Of a stretch of DNA of 64,000 nt, positions 21,629 through 32,640 are shown piece after piece. Within the stretch, counting starts at the first letter, position 1; the number at the start of each line of letters is the position of its first letter. Both the position numbers and the translations under genes were made by a program. Origin of the DNA: Brachionus plicatilis (Eukaryota > Rotifera > Eurotatoria > Ploima > Brachionidae); the NCBI GenBank assembly GCA_010279815.1, contig QEOQ01000122.1, forward strand, positions 894,798 through 958,797, read 5' to 3'. The notes beneath the pieces were generated by a model. The model worked only from the letters and a program-made list of their open reading frames with translations. It was not told the origin of the DNA and did no database searches.

Positions 21629-23293
21629 CTAGATCTCAAGCTTGATTTCATCGTTGAAAAAATTAAAATTAGCAAACACATTGTCGCCACAATTGACCGC
21701 CGACTCACTAGGTTTGTCCGCGGCCAAATCGATCATGTTCCAGTCGAGAGTCAAATGCTGAGCGCCACCAATGGTGTACGCGTTGGGATAGGGCGAGTTG
21801 TGCTCGTACGACTGGTACGCACACGGACTAGAGTCGTCTGGAGAGAACAAATTGTTGACGCTATTTACACTTAGTACATTGGTGCCACAATTGCCATAGC
21901 CCAAGTTGCTGCCACTGGCGCCGCTAATGCTACTGCTGCAGCTGAAGTTGGACGGCTCCGAGAAGCCCGAGCTGCCCGACGAGCACACCGAAAACTGCAC
22001 ATTAAACTCGTCCATTTGACTGCAGACCATGTGCGCGCCACACCGGTACTCCAACGGATTCACCTCTATCTCGTCCAAATCGATGAACTTGTCTATCGGC
22101 GAGCTCTCCTCTGCGCTCAGCTCCAGCTCCAGCAAATTGTCCATGCTCAACTGTTCACTCTCGGCCGAATACTGCATGCTCTCTATCAAATGGTTTTGAT
22201 TTATCCATGTCATTGTTAAATCCTCGCTGCCACTCTCTTCTCTCTGTTCTTCTTGCTGCTGCTGCTGCTGCATATTGTGTTGATTGGCGGTCGCCTGATG
22301 CTTGACTATGTCGGCGATTGTTTTGAGTTTTTTGGGCCTGGATAATTGGTGAGCCAGAGCGGGCATTTGATCGAGAGGTCGCTTGGGCTTTGATTTTTTC
22401 ACCGGCCTCGACTTCATCTCGACTAGTTTGAGGTGAACGCGGTCAGTGTCGCACATGCTCTGCTCTAGCGAGTCGTAGTCGAGCGGTTGACAAGTGGCCG
22501 ACGTGGCCGTGCTCGCCAACAGACGGCTCAGCGCAGACGACGCGTTGTTGAGCACAAAGTCGACTGGCGGCTTCGGCTTGCTCACAGGTTTGGGCTGGAT
22601 CAACACTTGGCTCGTCTTGGTCTGGCTTTTAGACGAGAGGAGAGACGACGACACGCTTTTTGTCTTGATATCGACCAGTTGTTTGTCGTCGACGCTCTTC
22701 TGTCGACTAGCAATCAAACTGCTTATATAGGAAGTGCGAGCTTTGCTAGACTTGGACTGCTGTTCCGACTCCACATCAATTTTGTTCCTGCACAACTTGG
22801 TCTTGGCTATTTTTGTTGTTTCGCTATGTACACTCGGAATAGAGTCGACGCTCGGCTCTCGGCTCTCTTGTCTGCATTTGGCCAATACGGCATCTATGGC
22901 ATAGTCGATGTTGTTTTTTGTCTGTGTGTGCTCCTCTTGCTGTTGGTGATGATGATGTTCGATTAGGTTGTGTTCGTCTAGCAAATATTTGATCTGGTCG
23001 TCATGTATCTGACTGACTTGTTCGTTGGTGTTCTCTTTGTTAATGGTGGTGGTGGGGTCGACGAAGTGCAAATTTAGCTTGGACGTGTGCAGATTGTTCA
23101 GCTCGTTCTGGGTGAGAACGACGAACACGACCGGCCTGGAATCTAGTCGCGAGTCGGACGACGAGGACGAGGACACGCTTGAGCAAGAAGGCGACAGTGA
23201 TGATGATGGCGACGACGATGTGTAGATCTGCGACAGAACGTTTTTGAAAGCGGCCTCGTTGCCGCTATTATTCACGTACAAGCCGACCGGCAT
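21629..23293 (-). CDS. 554-residue low-complexity protein, probably nuclear; family not recognised
   Basis: A single coding exon. ATG 23293 is preceded by an in-frame TAG five codons upstream; a T-rich tract and GCAATAG/CTGAG at about 23,332 look like an acceptor, so a 5' UTR intron is likely. The protein has a short N-terminal segment (MPVGLYVNNSGNEAAFKNVL), a Ser run (about 25-47), His/Gln and Gln runs (HHHHQQQEEH; QQQQQQEEQ near 345), a basic region around residues 295-335 (KSRPVKKSKPKRPLDQ, RPKKLKTIADIVKHQ), then an acidic, Ser-rich C-terminal third (IDKFIDLDEIEVNPLEY; ends FFNDEIKLEI). Basic centre plus acidic tail suggests a transcriptional regulator, but this is inference. It is GC-rich in an AT-rich setting, which supports true coding. 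Confidence 0.8.
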   Translation of the reverse strand: MPVGLYVNNSGNEAAFKNVLSQIYTSSSPSSSLSPSCSSVSSSSSSDSRLDSRPVVFVVLTQNELNNLHTSKLNLHFVDPTTTINKENTNEQVSQIHDDQIKYLLDEHNLIEHHHHQQQEEHTQTKNNIDYAIDAVLAKCRQESREPSVDSIPSVHSETTKIAKTKLCRNKIDVESEQQSKSSKARTSYISSLIASRQKSVDDKQLVDIKTKSVSSSLLSSKSQTKTSQVLIQPKPVSKPKPPVDFVLNNASSALSRLLASTATSATCQPLDYDSLEQSMCDTDRVHLKLVEMKSRPVKKSKPKRPLDQMPALAHQLSRPKKLKTIADIVKHQATANQHNMQQQQQQEEQREESGSEDLTMTWINQNHLIESMQYSAESEQLSMDNLLELELSAEESSPIDKFIDLDEIEVNPLEYRCGAHMVCSQMDEFNVQFSVCSSGSSGFSEPSNFSCSSSISGASGSNLGYGNCGTNVLSVNSVNNLFSPDDSSPCAYQSYEHNSPYPNAYTIGGAQHLTLDWNMIDLAADKPSESAVNCGDNVFANFNFFNDEIKLEI

Positions 23294-24090
23294 CTTGTCT
23301 AAATACTACAATTGTTAGCGATTTGGCTCAGCTATTGCATAAAAACAAATAACAAAAAACAAAATGATTTATTGCCTCGTTGCTTCTTCTTCTGGCCGAC
23401 ACTATCTATTCATCTAAGCTTCGAATTCAATATTAGTTTTAGTGCTGATAGATTAAGTTAATTAGTTTTATCTAATTTGAAGAGAGAAGAGAACGAAGTG
23501 GGAAAGTGCAAGATGATTGCATCCAATTTTGCTCCTGTCTAACTTTAACCAAAAAAACACAGAAAAAAAACAACAACTACAAAAATAGAAAATAAAAAGC
23601 AAAAAGAAGCTTATGCTTGTTCTTTGCTGATTTTAGAAAGTTATTTATCTACTCGCCAGTTTTTTTACTCTTTCTAAAGCTTCTGCTCGGATTTTGTGTG
23701 TGTTTGAGTGAGAGAGTGAGTGAGTGAGTGAGTGAGTGAGTGAGTGTGTGTGTGTGCTAGTAAAAGCTTAAACTATTCCATTAGGCTTTTATTTATTTAT
23801 TTTATCTATTCTCTATGTAGAATATAAATTATTAATATATAAAAGAGAATCTTAATGATATCATTTGGGGGTTTCTTAATCCATGCTAGAATCAAAGATT
23901 GTTCATCGATGATTGAAAAAACAACCAGTATTCAGATAAGCTACAGAGCAAAGCAAAGACCACTGATTATTTGTATTTATCTAAATTACGCGCTTCAATA
24001 CAGATAGTTTGATGCTCGGCTGATCAGCAGCTAGCCAGCCAACGCATCCACACACGCTCCACTCAAAATCACTTCAAGCATGCCGCTCTT
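23294..24090 (-). other. 5' region of the 554-residue gene, with GTGA microsatellite
   Basis: Contains the putative 5' UTR acceptor (AG at 23,332-23,333) and a (GTGA)n tract followed by (GT)n at about 23,703-23,757. The segment 24,000-24,080 is less AT-rich (GGCTGATCAGCAGCTAGCC) and could be promoter or non-coding exon. No reading frame. Confidence 0.4.
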
Positions 24091-24094
24091 CTCC

Positions 24095-24590
24095 TTTTTT
24101 TCCCTATTTTTTTGGCTTAAAAACCTTCAACAGCTGATAACTTTACGAAAAAAAATTTTTTTTTTGATTCTGTAAAAAGAAGTAGATTCAGTGAATCCTA
24201 AGCTTCAATTTGGTACCATTTTCATTCAATTTGGACAAAAATTGAATGAACTTGGCCCTTTAAAAAGTTTAATTTTTGAAAAAAAACCATAACTTTGTTT
24301 ATTTATTTATTTGATTCAAATTAACCTCCATCAGGAGAAGTAAAAATTAAAATAAAGTTTAAAATAAAATAAAAATTTTTTTGAAAAGAACCCATAACTT
24401 TGTTTATAACGTAATTGCTCGATTTTGACGACATGTCGTTATATATGGGTATCCAGAATTAACGACTTTGTCTAATAACATTAAAAAGATTATTTAACGA
24501 CATGTCGGTATATTTTTTTCAGTCTGTAAAAAGATTTAAAAAATTTAGGAGATTAGCTTTATTTTGGTGTATTAAACTTCGAATTTGATC
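24095..24590 (+). repeat. Direct repeat, copy 1 (with insertions)
   Basis: Shares TTTGGCTTAAAAACCTTCAA, AGCTGATAACTTTACG, GAATCCTAAGCTTCAATTTG and TTAGGAGATTAGCTTTATTT with copy 2. It carries extra sequence absent from copy 2: a segment with an (ATTT)n run and CATCAGGAGAAG (about 24,300-24,400), and a segment bearing two CGACATGTCG palindromes (about 24,430-24,510). Confidence 0.65.
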
Positions 24591-24639
24591 ATAAATTGAG
24601 AAAGTTGGGTACTCATGAAAGCTAACTTTTTTCAAATTC

Positions 24640-24930
24640 CTTTTTTTTCCTATTTTTTTTGGCTTAAAAACCTTCAACAGCTGATAACTTTACGAAAAAA
24701 ATTTTTTTTTTGATTCTATAAAAAGAAGTAGATTCAGTGAATCCTAAGCTTCAATTTGGTACCATTTCTATTCAATTTGGACATAAATTGAATGAGCTAG
24801 GCCCTTTAAAAAGTTTAATTTTTGAAAAGAACCCATAACTTTGTTTATACTTAATTTTTTTTCAGTCTGTAAAAAGATTTAAAAAATTTAGGAGATAAGC
24901 TTTATTTTGGTGTATTAAACTTCTTCTTTT
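24640..24930 (+). repeat. Direct repeat, copy 2
   Basis: Shorter partner of 24,095-24,590, nearly identical in shared blocks and without the inserted segments. Together with the 20.7-kb inverse copy it defines a dispersed repeat family. No coding potential. Confidence 0.65.
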
Positions 24931-25249
24931 TCTTCTCTTTTCCTTTTATTTGACAACAAATCACTCTCACCATTAAACAAATGTTGGCCCAAATGAGGTA
25001 GACTTTGAGCACGAAATGAGCATAGACAAAAAAATGCAAATACTCCAAATATGCACAAAAATTTTAATTTGAAACTTGTAAGAAAAACAATAATCATTAG
25101 GCAAAACGGTGATAAAGTTTGATAATGTCTAGAAATGATTGGGGTGTAATGTTGACTCAAAATATTATTTTGTTTGGCAACATAAAAAGAGAAATAAAAG
25201 GAAAAATTGATTTTTTTTTTAGAAAAATTGTTTATTATATAACTCTGTT

Positions 25250-25640
25250 TCTAGGACAGCGTCACCTTATTTAACGTGACGCTGAGCCCCTGCTCGGAAC
25301 AAGTAACAAATATAGTACAAAAATAAATATACTTTTTGACATAATTGATTGGCATTATCCTTTGAATCGGATTCCAGGGCATTTTATTACAAGAAGTCAC
25401 AATTATGGATTTGGAAAGCAATTGGTGCTAAATAACAACTCTAGATTCAACTTCTTTACAAATCGAGTGCCAAAGCTATGCACCGACCTATCAAGAGAAA
25501 ACTAACAGTTTTAAAAATAAACTTGATATTTATTTTAAAAATTGTAAAAATGTTATTAATGGCTACAATAGAGCAACAAAAACTTGTGCCTCGTTAGAGG
25601 ATGATGAATAATCATTCCTTTTCTATAGCCTAAATTATTA
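25250..25640 (+). pseudogene. LINE 3'-terminal fragment preceded by a GC-rich hairpin
   Basis: From about 25,380 the plus strand can be read as HNYGFGKQLVLNNNSRFNFF, then TNRVPKLC and SFKNKLDIYF. This is the C-terminal end of a CR1/Jockey-type LINE polymerase (usual order: GHSLRL, NFFSNRV..W..LP, SFKN.LD). It ends with a stop after LEDDE. Just upstream, AGCGTCAC-CTTATTTAAC-GTGACGCT (25,258-25,283) is a perfect 8-bp stem. Confidence 0.65.
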
Positions 25641-26130
25641 TTATTATGTTATTATGTGTGAGCATCATTAAAAGTTCTAGTAAAATAATAAATCTTAATT
25701 TTCAATCTACTTTAATTTTTTTATTTTTATTTTTTTAATCTGACACACAAATAAATAACTAATAAATAAATACTAATCTTCACAAGTCATTTTTTGGTGT
25801 AACATTTAAAAAAGTGATCACCACATTTATTAAAAAATTCGGTCATCAAACGACTTTATTTATTCGAGAATTTTTCACTTTAAAAAAGCGACTCAAATAA
25901 ATCATTTTTTGTCTTCTATTAAAAATTAAGAAAATATGTGTTTTGTGTGACAAATGACTTGCTAGTTACATTGTGACAAAAAAACCCCACAAAATGGAAC
26001 TAGCAAGATTATTATATTTGTGGTTACTTCTATTCAAATAAATACAGTTCACTAATAAATCTCACCAAGCAATATTTTTTGATTGTTTTTCTTTGGTTTT
26101 TTTAATGTGAAGGAGCTTCAGATTGATCCC

Positions 26131-26476
26131 ATTGTGAAATTTCATACAAAATTTTTTAAATACAAAAATAAAAAAATTTTATAACTTTTGTTCTTAATGT
26201 CAAAAACTTGTTCTGTAAATGGAACAAAGTGAAACAGCTGTTGTTTTACCTTCCGCAGAAGTCCGCAAAATCTGTGCATATAAATTCCGCCTTATTGTTA
26301 ATACTTTTTAAATTGGAATTGGGTGCAATTTTGCACATATTTGGCGGACTTCTGCGAAAGGTGAAACTACAGTCGTTTCACTTTGTTTCATTTACAGAAC
26401 AAGTTTTTGACATTTAGAACAAAAGTTATAAAATTTTTTTATTTTTGTATTGAAAATTTTGTATGAAATTTCACGA
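26131..26476. mobile_element. Foldback MITE, TGCA-core family 2
   Basis: Left arm (about 26,131-26,280) and right arm (about 26,325-26,476) are long imperfect inverted copies. Ends: GTGAAATTTCATACAAAATT on both. Inner arms contain CCGCAGAAGTCCGCAAAATC against its inverse; the centre has TGCACATAT and GTGCAATTTTGCAC. No protein. AGATTG occurs near both outer ends and might be a target duplication remnant. Terminal sequence resembles the 61.85-kb element. Confidence 0.75.
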
Positions 26477-27261
26477 TGCCTAGATTGTCACATATTAACA
26501 AACAAATAAAAAGTACTTTAACAAATTTTTTTATTTTAAATGATTAAAGAGTGTCTTAAAAAACTTGAACAGCTTTTTTAAAATTAAAAATGAAAACGTC
26601 GTTCCTTGGTCTCTATAAATAATTTCTCTTTTAAAAATTTGAAAATTTCATATCTTTTTTGAATTATGTAGACTTTATCTATCTTCTTAAACAAAAGTTA
26701 TTCCTCAGAAAAAAAATATTTTTCATTTAAAAAAAACACCAAAAATTGCTTGGTGCTTCTAGAGCTAAAGCTTTCATATCATACGGCCTCTAAAACTTTG
26801 TTTCATGTCATTCAGCTAGCAGTTACTGCTACTTTTTGGTGGCAATGTGGTTCTTCTGCAACAATTTCTGTTAAACTTGTCTAAAGCTGCCTTGAACCGT
26901 TTGGTTGATTTCGATATTACTATACTCTATGATAACCTACTTGGTACAGAATGGGGCTAGATCAAAATTTGGTGAAATGACATTTTCTTATTTTTTTCCA
27001 AAATTAATTAATAATTTTGTTATTGAAAAAATCAATTTAACTTTTAATCACTTTAAAATGTCTGTTTTTAATAATATAAACTTAATTTACAAAAAAGCAT
27101 GTAAATTATTCGATAAATTTGATTTATTTTACAAAAATTTTAAATTTAACTGAAAAAAATATAATTTAAATGAGATTTCTTATATTTTTTATTTTTTATG
27201 TAAAATTTGAATTTTATTTTAAAAAAGAATATTTTGTATTTTTTTTTTTTTTTTTATTATT

Positions 27262-27335
27262 AAATAAATGAAGTGTTAATCTGTCTTGAAAAAGATAAGG
27301 GCTCTAGCCTGTTGATTAACCTTGAATATATATAA
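27262..27335 (+). repeat. LINE-like 3'-end stem-loop, family 2
   Basis: AAATGAAGTGTTAATCTGTC, an inner TCTTGAAAAAGA stem, CTCTAGCCTGTTGATTAACC, then an ATATATA-type tail. Third copy. Confidence 0.6.
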
Positions 27336-27639
27336 AAATATAAAAACAGCTGCAAAATCATATCTCAACTTGGCAGGAAAGCTTCCCCTGAGCTCTCATC
27401 CTATTGCCTTTGCGTTAATGACACACAGTTCACCAAGCTTAAAATCATCTAAAGACTATTTAAGTCGTGAATAGATAAGATCTACTAAAGAAAGGTAAGT
27501 TCCATTAAATTTTTTAATTGTCAAAGAATATTTAAAAAGATCCAAATCAGGATTTGTATCATATCCTAGCCCCTTCTTTACTCGACCTTATTAATTTTGA
27601 TATTTTATAACTTATGATTCTATTGATTTCTTTTTTTTT

Positions 27640-27690
27640 TAATCTATCAAAAAGAGCTCTTTAGCTCGATCAGAAAGAAACAAATAAAAA
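27640..27690 (+). repeat. Probable LINE 3'-end hairpin (family 1)
   Basis: AAAGAGCTCTTTAGCTCGAT followed by an A-rich tail (AAACAAATAAAAAAA). A diverged copy of the GAGC/GCTC unit. Confidence 0.4.
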
Positions 27691-27719
27691 AATCTCTTGA
27701 AAAGCTATGTTACATGATC

Positions 27720-28045
27720 TATGCAAAAGGCTTCAAAGAAAAAATTAATCTCGATCTCAAAGTTTACGGCTAAAATTTAAATTGTTAGACAAAAGTTTAT
27801 TACGTTAGACTCAAAACAAACATTTGGTCCCATGGTGGCTGAGCTAATGGAAGAGCGCTGCAAACTAAACACTAATCTTAAAAATCATAAATCTTTATTA
27901 GGATCAATTTGTTTCTTTTTTTTTTTCTGAACTTTTCAATACTCAAACATGAACCATCTTTCATTACAAACATTTTATTTTAAATTTTTCTATTCTCTTT
28001 TTTTAATCTGAAGAAGCTTTAGCTAAACAGATAAATGTATAAATT
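27720..28045 (+). pseudogene. LINE fragment with its 3'-end hairpin
   Basis: The plus strand reads LDSKQTFGPMVAELMEERCK then LNTNLKN, matching the 50.6-kb LINE (FDSKLTFNPMVDEIKQRCSS). It ends in CTGAAGAAGCTTTAGC and an A/T tail. This is a second case where the family 1 hairpin directly follows recognisable polymerase sequence. Confidence 0.6.
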
Positions 28046-28234
28046 CTCGTGGAGGATCAACTTAAATTCCATACTTTTCTTTGTAATCAAAAATTGTAAC
28101 AGCTAAAGAAAAAAAATACCTGAAAAAAACATTGCCTAGTTTGCGTTTAATATTTATTTTATTTATTGGGAGATGGTTTTTTTTCAAGTACGATCTTATA
28201 ATAATTTTATTCAACTTTTTGGAACATTTTTGAT

Positions 28235-28310
28235 AGGCTTGCCAAATGAGCGAAAGCTCAAGTCAAAATTTATTTATTTAAAAATAAATAAAAACGTTTA
28301 TCAATCAATC
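28235..28310 (+). repeat. LINE 3'-end-like hairpin with GAAA loop
   Basis: ATGAGCGAAAGCTCAAGTC: a 4-6 bp stem capped by a GAAA tetraloop, then a TTTATTTATTTAAAAATAAA-type tail. Confidence 0.45.
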
Positions 28311-28339
28311 AATACTCGTGTATTTTAGCTAGCGGAAAC

Positions 28340-31300
28340 TTAGCTTTTTTCGATGAAGGAGCTCATTGCAAAAGAGCTGCGTTTGAAGAAAGTGAGCTAA
28401 CATTTAATGGATTTAAATTTATTTTGAAAATTGTTTCTTCAAAAACTTTTTAACTTCCTTTTAATTTTCATTGAGTCTGAATTGTGTCCTCAGAAGGAAT
28501 AAATTGAGAAATTACCTCTGAAACAGTCTGTAAATTTTAAATGATTAATAAAAAAAAATCACTTTTTCCCTTTAATTTAATGAGAGATCTAAAAATTGAT
28601 AGAGATTATAAAAAAAATAAAGCTTGTCTGATAAATAAGGCATCAAAAATTTTTTCCTCTCTAGACTTAGGTGTATTTTAGTTGAGATGAAAATAATGCT
28701 AAAAAAATTCTCATTTTAAATTTTTTTTTCAAAAAACATACTCATGAAAATCTAAAAAAATTAAAGACATTTCCTACCTTCTATTTAAAATTTGATTGTA
28801 ATCTCTAATTAATTGATAACTGGTAGATTATTATCATCTTTTTGATTTGCATTAATAAGCAAATTTTTAATTTTTTGATACAGTCAAAAATTAGAAAATA
28901 AAATTGTTAAATCAAAATCTATACTTGGACAATTCAATACAAAATTTAAACTTTCAACCATATTTCTATTAATTTTGTAGATTAACAATTTGATGAAATT
29001 CAATTCAATTATTTAAATAGACTCAAACATGATTTAATTTTTAACATTGATTATTTAGATAACCAAAATCTAATTTTACTAATAAAAAAATGATAACCAC
29101 AATGGACCAATTCATCTCAGCTCAGTCTAAAAATTATGATTTTAGACTAGCACTTAAAATATGCCTTGCTTAAATAAATATCCATTTGATTGAATTATTT
29201 AAGAATATACTCAAATAATGAATAAAAACAAACTTGATAAAAATTTAAATTAATTTAATTGATAAACAAACATTTTATTTTTATTTTACTGCATATAAAA
29301 ACCCAAATGTTCCCATAGTAAAGAAAACACTGCCTTAGCTAACCTGCTATATCTAATGTCGGATCTATAATTAAAAAAGAGTGTCGGCATATTACTAAGC
29401 CAATATTATTACATTAGAATATTCTCGAACTTTTAGAAATGTAAACAAATAAAATTAGAAAAGGATTTAAGCTTTTATACCATTTATCCTTAGATTTAGA
29501 ATGTTGAAATGTGAATAAAAGGGAAGTTAATCAGACGCCAACGAAAAAGATTGCGGCCTTCAAAGAATTTCTTATTTTCTTTCGAAAAAAAAACCTTTTT
29601 TACTTACAAAAAATTCAATAATAGCAACTTTGGATTTGAAGAAAAACGGCATTTGTTCATATGCTTCAAGATTAAGTTCTTGTTTGTTTTTAACTCATTA
29701 ATCCAAGCTACAAAAATCAACATAATTTTTGAACCAGTAATGTTATGGATGATTTAACAGAATATTAGATGGAAAAAGTCTAAAAGAGAACATCTTGAGA
29801 TCAATTGAAAGAAGTTGAACATTTTTTGTCAAGCTCAAAGGGTATAAAATTCGCCCAAAAATTATGTAACATAAAAGCAACTCTGCGCTTAAAAATAACT
29901 TTAAAAAAATCCTAATTCCATTTGAATCTGAATCACCCAAAACTTATTTAGCAGACAGTTTGTTTCTCTTTAATCCTTTAATTATGTTTCTATTGAACGG
30001 TTTAGTTAATTCAATTATTAATTAAAAAAAAAAAAGGTTAATTAATAAAATAAAATCTAGAGGGATCTGCCAAATTTATTCAAATTGTAATTTTGGCCTG
30101 AATTAAATCTAATTTGATTTTGTCTTATTATTAAAGATCATTAGGTTTATTTAATTATTTTTTTAAATAAAAAAATTAATCTGGAACATAATTTTGATTT
30201 TTTCAATGTAAAATAAAATTGACATTCTTTTACATTGCACTATTTGCTTATTTTTTTCAGTTAATCATTTCCGATAACGAAACAAGACAGATTCGTTTTC
30301 GTGCAAGCCTGAAAAATTATAAATTTAAATTTAATTTCCTGAAAATTTCACAAAATTAATTAGTCAAAAAGTTTGATATAATAGAAAAATTACAAAAGTG
30401 GGAAAAAAAGTTTTTCTGATTTTTATGAAGCAAAATTTCACTAGCTTATGTCAATTCAGCTAAATTTGCTTTTCCCGTCTCAAAACTAATTAAAGCAATA
30501 CATTAGTCGGTCTCTTATGGCCCATTGAACTCCTAAGCAAATGTTCATCAAGGGTAATCAATGAAAAAATCGGAATCCATTTTTTAGAGGAAATTTTTTA
30601 AAAAAAAGACGTAAAATTCAAAAAATCATTAACATCTTGAAATTTTTATGTAACCAACACAGACCAGGCTAAATTAAATATCCAAAAACATTTAGTATTT
30701 TCTAATTCAAAAACTATTATTTTTGTTAAATGATAAAATAAAAAAACTATTTTTTAATTTTGAAAGAAGCACGACAAATTTTATTTAATAGAGAAAACTA
30801 AAATCTTGAAATAATGTGAGTAAAGCAGGCAAAGAAAATTGTTCTCGTTTAAAATTTAAATAAATCATTTTTTTAAGGATTCATTTCAAATTATTTTCAT
30901 TATATCTAGGTAGCGAATTAATTTAACTGCTATAAATTTGTTAGTTTAAAATACTTTGAGAAATAGAATTTTTGTTGTTTGAAATCCTCACCTTTGCTAA
31001 TAAACAATTATTTTAAAATTCAATTATTTATTTTGTCATCAGAACAAGCACTAAACCTAGACTAATCAAAGGTTTGAACTGATGTAATCCTTTAAAAATA
31101 CATTAATAATAGAATAATAAAAATTTAATTTTGAATAAACTTTATATTTATTTAAAATAACTTTTTATTTTTAGTTTAAAGAAACATAAAATCTTTGACA
31201 TCTTTTGCAAAAATTTATAATTCAATAAATTTATTTAGATAAACATTTTATTTTGTCTAAAGCCTTAACAAAACGAAATAAAAATTTACTTGATCTAGAA

Positions 31301-32640
31301 CCATTCTAAATTACAACTGTTTACTTTATTCTCGATTAAAAATTGTCTAAAAGCTATGTTTGTTAGAAATGATTACACAACATTGATTGAAACTCTAAAC
31401 AATTTTAAATAGATTAAGTTGTTAAATTTTCAAAATTCCATTCTTTATGGCTCGAAGTGGCCATCATTTAAAAAAAGTTAATTTCGCGTAAATAAATACT
31501 AAGATTGTTTAGTTTTTCAACAATAAGGTTTGTTTAACAGATTCCACTGAAGTTTAATAGAGCAAACAAATTCTCAAAGTATTAAATAATCTAGCTTTTG
31601 GTCGATCTAATCCCAAGTCTAATCAGGTATAAGGACTAACTAACGCTAGATTAAACAAAGTTTAAATACTTTGCTATTTTGATTAAGCCTTACAGGACTA
31701 TTTCTAATTTGCTTTTTACCATTTTTAAATACCAAAAATAATTACCTAAAGTTTGCACGCTTTGAATAGTAAAAAAAAATTAAATATAGAAAAAATCTAA
31801 ATAATTTATAAATAAAATTCAATTTAAAATCTTAAATTTTTCTATCAATTTTTTTATGCTGTATTTAAAATTAAATTTAATCGAAAATTGTCACAAATAA
31901 AGAGACTTGGAGTTTAAAACAAATCGAATTAAATAACTCATTATGTAAAAAATTATTAAAATAAAATCTAAAATCTTAGAAATTTTTTCTATTTTTTTTA
32001 ATAAATCAAAAATTGATATATAATGGATTACTAAAGAGACTGAGAGCAAAAATGTGTTTTTTTTTTGATTCTCCAGAGGAAGCCTGTCTCATGATTGACA
32101 AAAATAATTTTTTTTATTAATAGCTTTGTACGGAGTATTCGAGTCTTTTGTTCTGAATACAAATCTTTTTGAATGCACGCTGGCTCAAAAATAGAGATTT
32201 TAATAAAATTAGACAAGTAGCATATATTTTGTCAAATTTAATTAATTAAAAGTACAACTGAACCATTTAATTATAATAATTTTAAACAAAAATTTAATCA
32301 ATAGAACCAAATAAAAATAATTTCTTAGTGCTCTTTTGCAGTGGAATTTTTATCATATTTCTTATCAACTTATCGATTTGTTTACGGTTCTTAAGTGAAA
32401 AAAAAACAATCAAATAATCTTCTATCAAAAATAATAATATCTGTTTAAAGTTTGAGTTGTCGAAAAAGTGAAAATATTATGCAATGCGCTATTTTTGTTC
32501 TAATTTATTTTATTGATAAAATAAAAAATAAAAACCTGGTGATAGAAAATCGATGGAATTAACAATCAACCTTTAAAAAACAAGTTACATCACTCTGCAC
32601 TATAGCTAATATTTAGCCTGAGTGCTTTTCAAAGTCTTGA
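28340..32640. other. Gene-free AT-rich stretch
   Basis: No reading frame with coding character and no strong repeat. Occasional short open frames (29.55 and 32.03 kb) have A/T-driven composition and no family resemblance. Confidence 0.5.

Noticed and set aside
22016..23225. Plus-strand frames rich in R, L and V opposite the 554-residue gene
   Set aside because: Antisense shadows; codon and composition signals favour the minus strand, which is open over its full length.
23703..23757. CRISPR-like regular repeat
   Set aside because: It is a (GTGA)n/(GT)n microsatellite with no spacers; no CRISPR array exists in the window.
28340..32640. Short open frames at 29.55, 29.74 and 32.03 kb
   Set aside because: Composition is driven by A/T runs, with no motifs, no splice context and no similarity to anything recognised.
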